Assembly: GCA_947589315.1 (NCBI GenBank)
Contig: CANPZE010000025.1
Location: forward strand, 1 to 40,297
Direction: 5' to 3'
DNA length: 40,297 nt
Source of the DNA: an uncultured Lachnospiraceae bacterium
GTDB taxonomy: Bacteria > Bacillota > Clostridia > Lachnospirales > Lachnospiraceae
Below, piece after piece: positions 6,622-14,186 of the stretch (positions within the stretch are counted from its first letter, which is position 1; each line of letters starts with the position of its first letter). The position numbers were made by a program, and so were the translations under genes. A model generated the notes under the pieces. That model ran no database searches. It was not told the DNA's origin and saw nothing but the letters and a program-made list of their open reading frames with translations.

Positions 6622-8948
6622 TCGGTAGGAGGAAAGCAAAAGGAAAAGAGCAGGGCGATCAGGAAATCTGTCCGGGGATCGGTTTGGATATCCAGTTTGG
6701 TCTGCAGCAGGAAAACCGCATATTTACGTTGCTGATGAAGGGTTTTTTGGTCTATCTTCTGGTTGGAGGAGGCCTGGGGGCTTATCTGAGCGCATTGGAT
6801 ATCGACTATGGGGTGGCGGCTGTCCAAGCGGTGCTTTTATTGGGGGCTTTGTTCTGCGCCCTCCTTTATTACAGCAAGCTTTGGGAGAATATAGGTTATT
6901 TTCTGTTGTTTTTGTTTATCTGTTTTGTTGCCTATGGCCTGCGGAGATATATCAATAGCGGGTTTTATTCTGTCCTCAATGATATGGCGGATATTACTTC
7001 CGGTTATTTTGAATTAAATGCCATGAGGAGTTATGGAGAGCAGATCGGCAACCGTTATCTTGCGATTACTGTTTCTATGTCCTTTATGGGGCTGATCGCC
7101 TGTATCCTGCTGAATATTATGGTGTCCAGGAGGATGGAGTACTTCCTGGTGATCCCGGCGGCGCTGGGGATCCTCCTTCTTCCCCTGTATATGGAGAGGA
7201 ATCCTTCTCCGGTATTTACCATTATGCTGTTGACAGGACTTCTCATCGCCTTTATTCTAAAGGGAGGCCGACATTATGGACTGACGCAGAATAATCAGAA
7301 GTACCAGAGAAAAAAGACGGAGATCAGCTATGTGTATGATAAGAAGATCATAGGCAATGTATTTCTGTCGGCATTGTGCCTGGTGGCGCTGCTGACAGCG
7401 GTCTGGGAGACCGTCCTTCCCCGGCAGCGCTATGATACGATATACAGGAATAGCCATTGGAAAGAAAGCACTATGGATACCGTGGGCAATCTGTCTGTAT
7501 TGGGAATTGCCGGCCTGCTGAATTTCTATCCCACCACAGGCGGCCTGCTGAATGGACGCCTGGGCGGAGTAAGTTCGGTGGTCTTTGACTATAATACGGA
7601 CCTGACGGTGAAGCTGGCGCCTTATACCTATGGCCGCATTTATCTGAAGACTTATACAGGGGCGGAGTATATCCCCTATCAGAATCGATGGAGCCGGGGA
7701 GGCGATGCCTGGGCAGAGGAAGAGGAATGCCGGGAAGCCAAGGCTCTAAAGAAAGCCTATGAGAAGGGGAAGAAATACAGCGCCAGGGCATATATGGAGA
7801 TTGAGAATGTGGCGGCCGCCGCAGGTTACTATGTGCCATATTATTCCCGGGAAATGGATCAAAGCGTGTATCCTGGGGAAAAGGCTAAATACGAATTTTA
7901 TCCCTGGCTGGAAGGGGCGTCTGTCTCCATGGGCCAGAGCAGCAATCCCCAGCTCTGGCTGGAGGTGCCCCCGAAGAACCAGGACGCCGTTGCTGCCTTT
8001 ATTGAAGAGGCAGGGCTGGGAGGAAGCCCGGAAGAGATCGTGGAACAGCTGGCGGAATATTATCAGCAGAATATCCCCTACACGGTACGTCCGGGGGCGA
8101 CTCCCAGAGGACAGGATTTTATTAATTTCTTCCTGCAGAAGAATAGGAAGGGGTATTGCGCCCACTTTGCGAGTGCGGCGACCCTGATCCTGCGGCAGCT
8201 GGGGATCCCTGCCAGGTACGTGGAGGGATATGCGATTGATTATACGGATATTACGGAGGATGGCGAGCTCCTGCCTCAGGAACGCTATGAAGATTACTAT
8301 GATGGATACTCTCCCATGGGAGAGACTGGCGTGGTCCAGTTGGATGTGACCGATGCCAATGCCCATGCCTGGGTAGAGATCTATCAGGAAGGAAAAGGAT
8401 GGCAGGTGGTGGAACTGACCCCCTATTCCCAGGAAGAGGAGGAGGCCTCTCCTGGTTTTTGGAGCATTTTCATGCGTTTCCTGAATAGCGCAGGAGGACA
8501 GGCAGACCAGGCCGGGGAAGAAACGGACAATGCAGGCTTTACTGTGGACGAGCATACGAAAGAGGTATCTAAGAATATACTGGGGGCCGTGCTTCTGACC
8601 GTAGCGCTGGCGCTTGGGGTGTGGAGGCTCTGCCTCTGGCTGGGGTATCTGCTGCGTTACCAGAGAAGCGGTTATAATGACCGGGTGGTGATGGAATATG
8701 GCCGCCGGATGAAAGGATGTCGGAAGAAGCATCCGGAACTGGCGGGCCAGTTGAACTATGAAACCCAGATCCGGTGGATGGCTGCGCAGGACCTGTGGAA
8801 ACTGGAGAAAGAGGAAGAGGAACGGATCACTAAATTGTTGGAGCAGGCAGGCTTCGCCTCTAAGGAACTGGAAGAAGAGGATTATCAATGGGTACGGAGG
8901 CTGCTGAGATTGATTGGAAAGAAAAGGAGGAAAACAGATTATGAATGA
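6615..8948 (+). CDS. Multi-pass membrane protein with transglutaminase-like domain
   Basis: The 777-residue protein has a run of about seven hydrophobic helices in residues about 38-267. A large external region follows with a transglutaminase-like core: catalytic Cys515 in GYCAHFASAATLIL and His584 in NAHAWVEIYQEGKGW. The third position, where many family members have Asp, reads Glu600 in VVELTPYS. A final membrane helix lies at about 655-682 and a charged cytosolic tail of about 95 residues follows. This is the TgpA-like architecture commonly found after MoxR and DUF58 genes. It may cross-link, hydrolyse or bind cell-surface proteins; the substrate is unknown. The start overlaps the DUF58 stop, and the end overlaps the DUF1292 start by eight bases, so the genes form one operon. 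Confidence 0.9.
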   Translation: MVIGRRKAKGKEQGDQEICPGIGLDIQFGLQQENRIFTLLMKGFLVYLLVGGGLGAYLSALDIDYGVAAVQAVLLLGALFCALLYYSKLWENIGYFLLFLFICFVAYGLRRYINSGFYSVLNDMADITSGYFELNAMRSYGEQIGNRYLAITVSMSFMGLIACILLNIMVSRRMEYFLVIPAALGILLLPLYMERNPSPVFTIMLLTGLLIAFILKGGRHYGLTQNNQKYQRKKTEISYVYDKKIIGNVFLSALCLVALLTAVWETVLPRQRYDTIYRNSHWKESTMDTVGNLSVLGIAGLLNFYPTTGGLLNGRLGGVSSVVFDYNTDLTVKLAPYTYGRIYLKTYTGAEYIPYQNRWSRGGDAWAEEEECREAKALKKAYEKGKKYSARAYMEIENVAAAAGYYVPYYSREMDQSVYPGEKAKYEFYPWLEGASVSMGQSSNPQLWLEVPPKNQDAVAAFIEEAGLGGSPEEIVEQLAEYYQQNIPYTVRPGATPRGQDFINFFLQKNRKGYCAHFASAATLILRQLGIPARYVEGYAIDYTDITEDGELLPQERYEDYYDGYSPMGETGVVQLDVTDANAHAWVEIYQEGKGWQVVELTPYSQEEEEASPGFWSIFMRFLNSAGGQADQAGEETDNAGFTVDEHTKEVSKNILGAVLLTVALALGVWRLCLWLGYLLRYQRSGYNDRVVMEYGRRMKGCRKKHPELAGQLNYETQIRWMAAQDLWKLEKEEEERITKLLEQAGFASKELEEEDYQWVRRLLRLIGKKRRKTDYE

Positions 8949-9369
8949 TAGGAATACAGAGTTCTTTTTCGGTGGGGAGGAGGATGTAATAATCACACTG
9001 ACTGATGAAGAGGGGGAGGACATGGAGGTTACTCTTCTGGCTTCTTTTGAGATTGAGGAGCTGGGGCGGGAGTATGTGGCGGCTCTCCAGGTGGATTCGG
9101 AGGAGGACGGCCAATTGTTCCTATTCCATTATGAGGAAGATGAGAATGGGGATCCGCTCATCCTGGGGATTGAAGAGGAAGAGGAATACGATGTGGCCCT
9201 GCAGGGCTTCCAGCAGCTTTGGGAGAGCGGGGAATTGGATGAACTGGGCCTGGAATTGGAGATTGAGGGAGAAGAGGAGGAAGAAGGCTACGAAGAGGAT
9301 TATCTGGACGAGATAGGAAATCTCTTTCCGGGGATCTCTATCAAGAGTGAGAGTGATGAAACAGAATAG
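8941..9369 (+). CDS. DUF1292 family acidic protein
   Basis: This small protein (142 residues) is strongly acidic and carries the DUF1292 pattern: DVIITLTDEEGEDMEVTLLASFEIEELGREYVAAL, a middle strand set ending in PLILGIEEEEE, and a Glu-rich tail. The function of the family is unknown. The start is ATG 8941, with AAGGAGG at 8924-8930; an in-frame ATG at 8914 lies deep in the preceding gene and has no better site. DUF1292 proteins in Firmicutes more often accompany yrrK-type genes, so its place after the transglutaminase is a local feature. Cytosolic; no signal or membrane segment is visible. Confidence 0.85.
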   Translation: MNDRNTEFFFGGEEDVIITLTDEEGEDMEVTLLASFEIEELGREYVAALQVDSEEDGQLFLFHYEEDENGDPLILGIEEEEEYDVALQGFQQLWESGELDELGLELEIEGEEEEEGYEEDYLDEIGNLFPGISIKSESDETE

Positions 9370-9371
9370 AA

Positions 9372-10358
9372 ATGAGGGAGACTATGGATCAAAATGGAAT
9401 AGAAAACAAATGGCAATTTGCATTGTTGATCGATGCAGATAATGTAAGCGCAGGTTACGCTTCGATGTTATTTGATGAACTGGATAAATATGGTTATGCG
9501 ACCTGCCGGCGCATCTATGGGAACTGGTCTAAGCCGAACGGCTGGAGCCGGGAAGTGCTGTTGAAATATTCTATCATCCCGGTGCAGCAGTTTGCATACA
9601 CATCCGGGAAAAATGCTACGGATGTAACGATGGTCATTGATGCGATGGATCTGCTGTATAAGGATACGGTAGACGCATTTTGCCTGGTTACCAGCGACAG
9701 TGATTTTACGCGCCTGGCAGCCCGGCTGCGGGAAGAGCGGAAGTTTGTACTGGGAATGGGAGAGTCTAAGACTCCGGCGGCGCTGACCTGCGCCTGTAAT
9801 AAATTTATCTACTTAAATCTGATCGGTGACCAGGATAAGGAAGAAGCGGTACAGGAAGCAGAGAAAGCGGCTTCTGTAAGATTGTCGCCGGAGAAAAAGG
9901 AAGAGGAAGAGAATAGCGTCACCGCCCTGGAAAAAATTGAGTTTACTATATTGTCGATCCTCAACAGCAGTGAAAAAAAGCAGATTGAACTGGGAGAGCT
10001 GGGGAAGCGTCTGAGCAATAAATATCCTGATTTTGACGTAAGGAATTATGGATACAGCAAATTAAGCACATTTATCAAAGAGGAAATGAAGAGCGTAACA
10101 GTACATCTGGACGGCAGAAGTAATATGGTGGGGAAGGAATCGGTACTGTCGCAGGAGCATATTGAAGCGGAAATTGTCCAGGTGCTAAAGAAGCACCATG
10201 GAAAGGTGGAGAACTTATCGGTCATCTACAATTATCTGAAAAAGAAATATCCTCAGTTTGATGTGAAGGATTACGGGTTTAGCCGGGTATCCAGTTTTCT
10301 CCGGAGCTTAAACAGCCTGAAGGTGGATTCCAACCAGGTCAGCCTGAAAAGAAAGTGA
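9372..10358 (+). CDS. NYN-domain nuclease with two C-terminal OST-HTH/LOTUS domains
   Basis: Residues about 14-152 form a NYN (PIN-like) nuclease domain. The acidic metal-binding residues are in place: D21, D23 and N24 (LLIDADNVS), D84 (KNATDVTMVIDAM) and D109/D111 (TSDSDF). A charged linker (about 155-183) leads to two tandem OST-HTH/LOTUS domains, at about 187-255 and 263-325, each containing a KYPxFDVxxYGxSxxSxF motif. LOTUS domains bind RNA in eukaryotic MARF1 and related proteins, so RNA cleavage or binding is likely; the target is unknown. The start may be ATG 9372, two bases after the preceding stop, or ATG 9384; neither has an ideally spaced site. No membrane segment is seen. It is the last gene before the palindromes and promoter at 10371-10454. 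Confidence 0.9.
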   Translation: MRETMDQNGIENKWQFALLIDADNVSAGYASMLFDELDKYGYATCRRIYGNWSKPNGWSREVLLKYSIIPVQQFAYTSGKNATDVTMVIDAMDLLYKDTVDAFCLVTSDSDFTRLAARLREERKFVLGMGESKTPAALTCACNKFIYLNLIGDQDKEEAVQEAEKAASVRLSPEKKEEEENSVTALEKIEFTILSILNSSEKKQIELGELGKRLSNKYPDFDVRNYGYSKLSTFIKEEMKSVTVHLDGRSNMVGKESVLSQEHIEAEIVQVLKKHHGKVENLSVIYNYLKKKYPQFDVKDYGFSRVSSFLRSLNSLKVDSNQVSLKRK

Positions 10359-10370
10359 TCGAGAAGAAAT

Positions 10371-10385
10371 CAGACATAATGTCTG
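10371..10385. promoter_or_regulatory. 15-base palindrome, possible operator
   Basis: CAGACAT-A-ATGTCTG is a perfect inverted repeat with seven-base arms and one central base. It lies 21 bases upstream of the -35 box of the following promoter and has no T-run after it, so it is unlikely to be a terminator. Binding by a dimeric regulator is a plausible inference. Confidence 0.4.
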
Positions 10386-10406
10386 GAAGAATATTCCTTT
10401 CAATAG

Positions 10407-10434
10407 TTTACAATAGCCGGAAGTATGCTATAAT
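10407..10434 (+). promoter_or_regulatory. Extended -10 promoter for the response regulator gene
   Basis: TTTACA (10407-10412), a 16-base spacer and TATAAT (10429-10434), preceded by TG one base upstream (10426-10427), form a strong sigma-A promoter. The start of transcription would be near 10441, inside the dyad at 10422-10454. Confidence 0.75.
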
Positions 10435-10454
10435 GGTATGCGGATTAGCATACT
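10422..10454. promoter_or_regulatory. Inverted repeat overlapping the -10 box and start site
   Basis: AGTATGCTA (10422-10430) is matched by TAGCATACT (10446-10454), a perfect nine-base inverted repeat with a 15-base spacer. A third copy of the core GTATGC sits inside at 10436-10441. The dyad covers part of the -10 box and the probable +1, the classic position for a repressor operator. An RNA hairpin is less likely because the left arm is upstream of +1. Confidence 0.5.
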
Positions 10455-10506
10455 TTTATGTGAGGCTGTTTGGAGATACAGGATGGGAGTTTAGAGGAAT
10501 AGGAGT

Positions 10507-11175
10507 GTGAGAAAGCGTATGGAAAAACAGAAGATACTGATAGTTGATGATGAAGAAGTATCTCGGGAGATGTTAAAGAACCTGCTGGAGGCAGAGTATG
10601 AATGCGTCACTGCGGAGAATGGGCGCAAAGCTATGGAATGGATGGAGAGCCACCAGGATGAGATAGAGGTGGTATTAACGGATCTGGTGATGCCGGTGAT
10701 GGACGGATTTGAATTATTGGATTATATCGCTGACCGTTACCAGGAGAGCCCTCCGCCAATCATTGTCATCACTGCCTATAATGAGCAGGATCTGGTTCAA
10801 AAAGCGCTGCTCCACGGGGCTTCTGAGGTGGTCATCAAACCCTATGAGCCGGCGGTTGTGAAAAAGAGGATTGAAAACGTGATTGCCCTGAATGAGACAA
10901 GATCGGTTCATAATGTGATGGAGGATATCATCCGGGAGGAGATTGATAAAAATATTGATGCGCTGGGGATATGCCAGTGTCCGGTGTGCCGCAAGGATCT
11001 GCTGACCCTGGCATTGAATAAAGTGCAGCCCAAGTATGTTACCAGCTGGAAGGGAGCGTTGCTGACAAAGATGGATAATTCTTTTGACAGTACCAGCCAG
11101 ATCCAGCTGATCGCTGAGATTACACATTGCGCTGAAATGGTGAAACAGCGTCCCCGCCACAGCGTAGAAAATTAA
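10507..11175 (+). CDS. Response regulator receiver domain fused to ComFB domain
   Basis: Residues about 8-128 are a receiver domain with D14/D15, the phosphoacceptor D59 (VLTDLVMPVMDG), T89 and K111 (VIKPYEP). Residues about 135-218 match the ComFB family: VMEDIIREEID, CQCPVCRKDLLTLALNKVQPKYV, and the terminal VKQRPRH. Cysteines 156, 158, 161 and 208 could bind zinc. ComFB is named from a Bacillus competence operon; cyanobacterial members have been reported as cyclic dinucleotide receptors. There is no DNA-binding domain, so output is probably through protein or ligand binding. No histidine kinase gene is adjacent. The start is GTG 10507 (AGAGGA at 10493-10498) or ATG 10519 (AGGAG at 10501-10505, 13 bases away). 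Its own promoter and dyad lie just upstream. Confidence 0.85.
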   Translation: MRKRMEKQKILIVDDEEVSREMLKNLLEAEYECVTAENGRKAMEWMESHQDEIEVVLTDLVMPVMDGFELLDYIADRYQESPPPIIVITAYNEQDLVQKALLHGASEVVIKPYEPAVVKKRIENVIALNETRSVHNVMEDIIREEIDKNIDALGICQCPVCRKDLLTLALNKVQPKYVTSWKGALLTKMDNSFDSTSQIQLIAEITHCAEMVKQRPRHSVEN

Positions 11176-11237
11176 TCTTGTTTTTGTGAAAGTTTTGCCT
11201 TTTCTGAGGAATATACGAATGGATGGAGGACAGAATT

Positions 11238-12974
11238 GTGAAGATATCAAAACTTGTTGGACCCAGGTTCAAAGAGAGACCGGCAGACTGCGTGATTGAC
11301 AGCCATGCGCTGATGATCCGGGGCGGGTATATGAAAAGCGTAGGGAACGGAATCTATTCGGAATATCCGGCCCTGCGGCGTATCACTGCCAAGATTGAGA
11401 GGATCATCCGCGAGGAGATGGACGCCATAGATGGCCAGGAGATACTCCTTCCGGTAACTATGCCGGCAGATCTGTGGGAAGAGTCCGGCAGATATGAGAG
11501 CGTGGGCAGCGAGCTGCTCCGTTTTCGGGACAGAAACCAGTCGAAAATGGTATTGGGGATGACCCATGAAGAAGCGGCGGTACAGCTGGTACGGGAATAT
11601 GCCCAGACTTATACAAAATATCCCTTTATGATATACCAGCTTCAGCGCAAATTCCGGGACGAGGCAAGGCCCAGGGCGGGAATGATCCGCGTGCGGGAAT
11701 TTACTATGAAGGACGCTTACTCTTTCCATACTTCCCAGGAGGACCTGGAGCGGTATTATGATATCTGTTACAATGCGTATCTCAGAATATTCCAGCGGGC
11801 CGGGATCCCGGATGTAGTTACCGTGGCATCGGATTCCGGAATGATGGGAGGAAGCATTTCCCATGAGTATATGCTTCTGACACCGGTGGGAGAAGATTCC
11901 ATTGTCCTGTGCCAGGAATGCGACTACCGTGCCAATATGGAAGCGGCAGAAAATATAGTGGCCAATGCGCCGGAAGAACCAGGGGAACTGGCTTGCATAG
12001 AGACGCCGGACTGCAAGACGATAGAAGATGTGTGCGCTTTTCTGCACAGCCCGGTAGAGACGTCCTGCAAGGCGGTCGTCTATCAGAAGAACCGGGACGA
12101 CTCCTATGTAGTGGCTTTTGTCCGGGGAGATTATGAGGTGAATGAGACAAAGCTGCGCAATATTGTCGGAGAGGAGATCCATGCTGCAGACATCACTCCG
12201 GAGAGCGGTCTGACAGCAGGATATATTGGCCCTTACCAGCTGCCGGAGAATGTAATGGCGATTCTGGATATATCCCTGAAGGGGATCGCAGGCATGGTGG
12301 CTGGAGCCAATAAGGAGGGGTATCACTATACCAGCCTGAATCTGGACCGGGAGCTGGGAGAGGTGTCTTACCGGGATATCTCCAAGGTAAAGGAAGGCGG
12401 GATCTGCCCCTGCTGCGGCAAGCCTGCGCTCAGGATCCAGCGGGGGATCGAAGTGGGAAATATCTTCCAGCTGGGGACGAAATATACGAAGGCAATGAAT
12501 ATGCAGTACACTGATGAAAAGGGAGAACTCCAGTATCCCATCATGGGCTGCTATGGAATTGGCGTGGGCCGTCTGGTGGCTTCTATTTGTGAGGCTTACC
12601 ATGATGAATATGGCCCGATATGGCCGATTTCCATTGCTCCCTGGCAGGTACATCTGTGCTGTGTGCGGGCAGACGATGAAGAGACTAGAAAGGTAGCGGA
12701 CCATCTGTACCGGCAGCTGGAGGATGCCGGTGTTGAGGTGATCTATGATGACAGGGATGTGAGAGCGGGGGCAATGTTTTCCGATGCCGACCTGTTGGGC
12801 GTGCCGATCCGCGTGGTGATCAGTCCCCGCAATCTGAAGGAATCCTGTGTGGAGATCACTACCAGGGATAAGGCCGTAAAGGAAATGGTGCCGGTGGAGG
12901 AAGCTCTGGAGCATATCTGCGGGCTGAAGGAGAAAATGCTGGGACAGATTGCGGAGCGCGTATCAAAAAGATAA
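11238..12974 (+). CDS. proS: Prolyl-tRNA synthetase
   Basis: ProRS charges tRNA-Pro with proline. The 578-residue length and the insertion between motifs 2 and 3 (about residues 220-400, the editing domain that removes Ala-tRNA-Pro) mark the bacterial type. Visible motifs are motif 2 FRDEARPRAGMIRVREF followed by TMKDAYSFH, motif 3 GCYGIGVGRLVASI, and a C-terminal anticodon-binding domain (PWQVHLCCV onward). GTG 11238 is favoured because GGAGGA at 11225-11230 is seven bases away and the protein then begins MKISKLVG as in relatives; ATG 11223 is the alternative. No T-box precedes it: only about 60 bases separate it from the response regulator gene. Two tRNA-Pro genes lie at 35186-35373. A terminator follows at once. 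Confidence 0.96.
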   Translation: MKISKLVGPRFKERPADCVIDSHALMIRGGYMKSVGNGIYSEYPALRRITAKIERIIREEMDAIDGQEILLPVTMPADLWEESGRYESVGSELLRFRDRNQSKMVLGMTHEEAAVQLVREYAQTYTKYPFMIYQLQRKFRDEARPRAGMIRVREFTMKDAYSFHTSQEDLERYYDICYNAYLRIFQRAGIPDVVTVASDSGMMGGSISHEYMLLTPVGEDSIVLCQECDYRANMEAAENIVANAPEEPGELACIETPDCKTIEDVCAFLHSPVETSCKAVVYQKNRDDSYVVAFVRGDYEVNETKLRNIVGEEIHAADITPESGLTAGYIGPYQLPENVMAILDISLKGIAGMVAGANKEGYHYTSLNLDRELGEVSYRDISKVKEGGICPCCGKPALRIQRGIEVGNIFQLGTKYTKAMNMQYTDEKGELQYPIMGCYGIGVGRLVASICEAYHDEYGPIWPISIAPWQVHLCCVRADDEETRKVADHLYRQLEDAGVEVIYDDRDVRAGAMFSDADLLGVPIRVVISPRNLKESCVEITTRDKAVKEMVPVEEALEHICGLKEKMLGQIAERVSKR

Positions 12975-12975
12975 T

Positions 12976-13018
12976 GAGAGGAGGCCAAGTATCGACAAGA
13001 TACCTGGCTTCTCTTTTT
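12976..13018 (+). terminator. Intrinsic terminator after proS
   Basis: A hairpin begins two bases after the stop: GAGAGGAGGCCAAGTATC (12976-12993), loop GACAA, then GATACCTGGCTTCTC (12999-13013). The stem has one mismatch, a few G-U pairs and a bulge. Five T follow (13014-13018). Confidence 0.85.
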
Positions 13019-13071
13019 CACCATAGAAAATAGAAATTAAGAAATACAGCGGAGCATGTGAGGGGAATACT

Positions 13072-14163
13072 ATGAGCGGCAAAATGGACGTACAGGGAAG
13101 GATCACATTCCAGGATTTTGTATATGATAATAGTATGTTGGTTTTCTGGGGAAGCCTTGTCTTTCTTGCTCTTGCAGTGGGGATCGCAGGGTATCTCCGT
13201 TACAGGGACAGAAGGCAGAGAAAGCGGCTGGCGGGGCTGGAAAAATCCCTTTCGGAAGCCCGGGAGCAGATGCAGGCGCTGATCCGGCAGACCAGTACCA
13301 TCACATGGCGGTATGAGTATATGACCCACCGCGTCTATCGGCTGAATCAGGATATGGATCTTGGGGAACAGGATGAGATTGTAGAAAATGTTCCGGAATA
13401 TTATGTAAAGAAGCAATTGATCGCCCCTGAATATCAGCAGCAATTTCTGAAAATGTACCAGCTTTTGTTTGCCGGCGTCCAGAAGACAGAGGGAGTGTTC
13501 CGGATGAGGCTCCGGGAAAATACCCCCTGGACCTGGCAGAGGATCACCTATATCAACCATTATGACGAACAGGGAAATGTGGCGGAGGCTTTTGGGTACG
13601 CCAATGACATCACTCTCGAGAAGGAGAAGGAGGCTGTCCATATGCCCAAAGAGGAGCTGGATCCCCTCACTGGCGTTTTGAACCGTTATGCTTTTGGGGC
13701 GGCGATGGGAGAGATCCTCCGCGACCGGAGAGACAGCCATCTGAGCAATATCTTTTGTCTGTTAGATGTAGATGATTTTCAGGACGTTAATGAAAGATTT
13801 GGGAATCAGGAGGGAGACTTGCTTTTGAACCGTCTGGCGCAGATATTAAACCGTGCCTGCCGGCGGTCCGATCTGATCGGAAGGGCAGATGGGGATGAAT
13901 TTATGATATTATTTGTGGGCGTATACGATACAAAGCGGATCGGAGACAAATTGTCGCGTCTGCTGGAGCGGATACATAGAATTGCGCTTCCCGATGGCAG
14001 TAAGCTGACCGTATCCATGGGAGCTACAGTGGCTGGGGAAGAGGATACCATGGATGACCTGCGCCAAAGGGCGGAGGCTGCTCTTGGGAGGGCAAAAAGC
14101 GCCGGGAAGGACTGCTATGTCATGGAGGAAGAGTTGACGGGATCCTCGTCTGGCTGTCAGTAA
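13072..14163 (+). CDS. Membrane-anchored GGDEF-domain protein with altered signature (DGDEF)
   Basis: One membrane helix lies at residues about 21-43, then a short coiled stretch, a PAS-like sensor region (about 75-185, with the final FGYANDITLEKE), and a GGDEF domain (about 195-355, starting LDPLTGVLNR). The active-site motif reads RADGDEF (271-277), so the first Gly of GGDEF is Asp273. The metal-binding Asp at LDVDDF (231-236) and the inhibitory-site RxxD (R264-D267) are kept. Known active cyclases tolerate Ala or Ser at the first position; Asp is unusual and may reduce activity or turn the domain into a sensor. The ATG is preceded by GAGGGG. It follows the proS terminator and precedes a cation exporter gene by 23 bases. 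Confidence 0.88.
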   Translation: MSGKMDVQGRITFQDFVYDNSMLVFWGSLVFLALAVGIAGYLRYRDRRQRKRLAGLEKSLSEAREQMQALIRQTSTITWRYEYMTHRVYRLNQDMDLGEQDEIVENVPEYYVKKQLIAPEYQQQFLKMYQLLFAGVQKTEGVFRMRLRENTPWTWQRITYINHYDEQGNVAEAFGYANDITLEKEKEAVHMPKEELDPLTGVLNRYAFGAAMGEILRDRRDSHLSNIFCLLDVDDFQDVNERFGNQEGDLLLNRLAQILNRACRRSDLIGRADGDEFMILFVGVYDTKRIGDKLSRLLERIHRIALPDGSKLTVSMGATVAGEEDTMDDLRQRAEAALGRAKSAGKDCYVMEEELTGSSSGCQ

Positions 14164-14186
14164 TACAAAAAAAGTAGGAGGATAGA

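Noticed and set aside
7746-9023. Open frame antisense to the transglutaminase gene
   Set aside because: Rich in His, Pro and Ser as expected from reversed coding sequence, with no recognisable motif.
11247-12914. 555-codon open frame antisense to proS
   Set aside because: It mirrors the proS coding frame and shows no domain; the + strand gene is certain.
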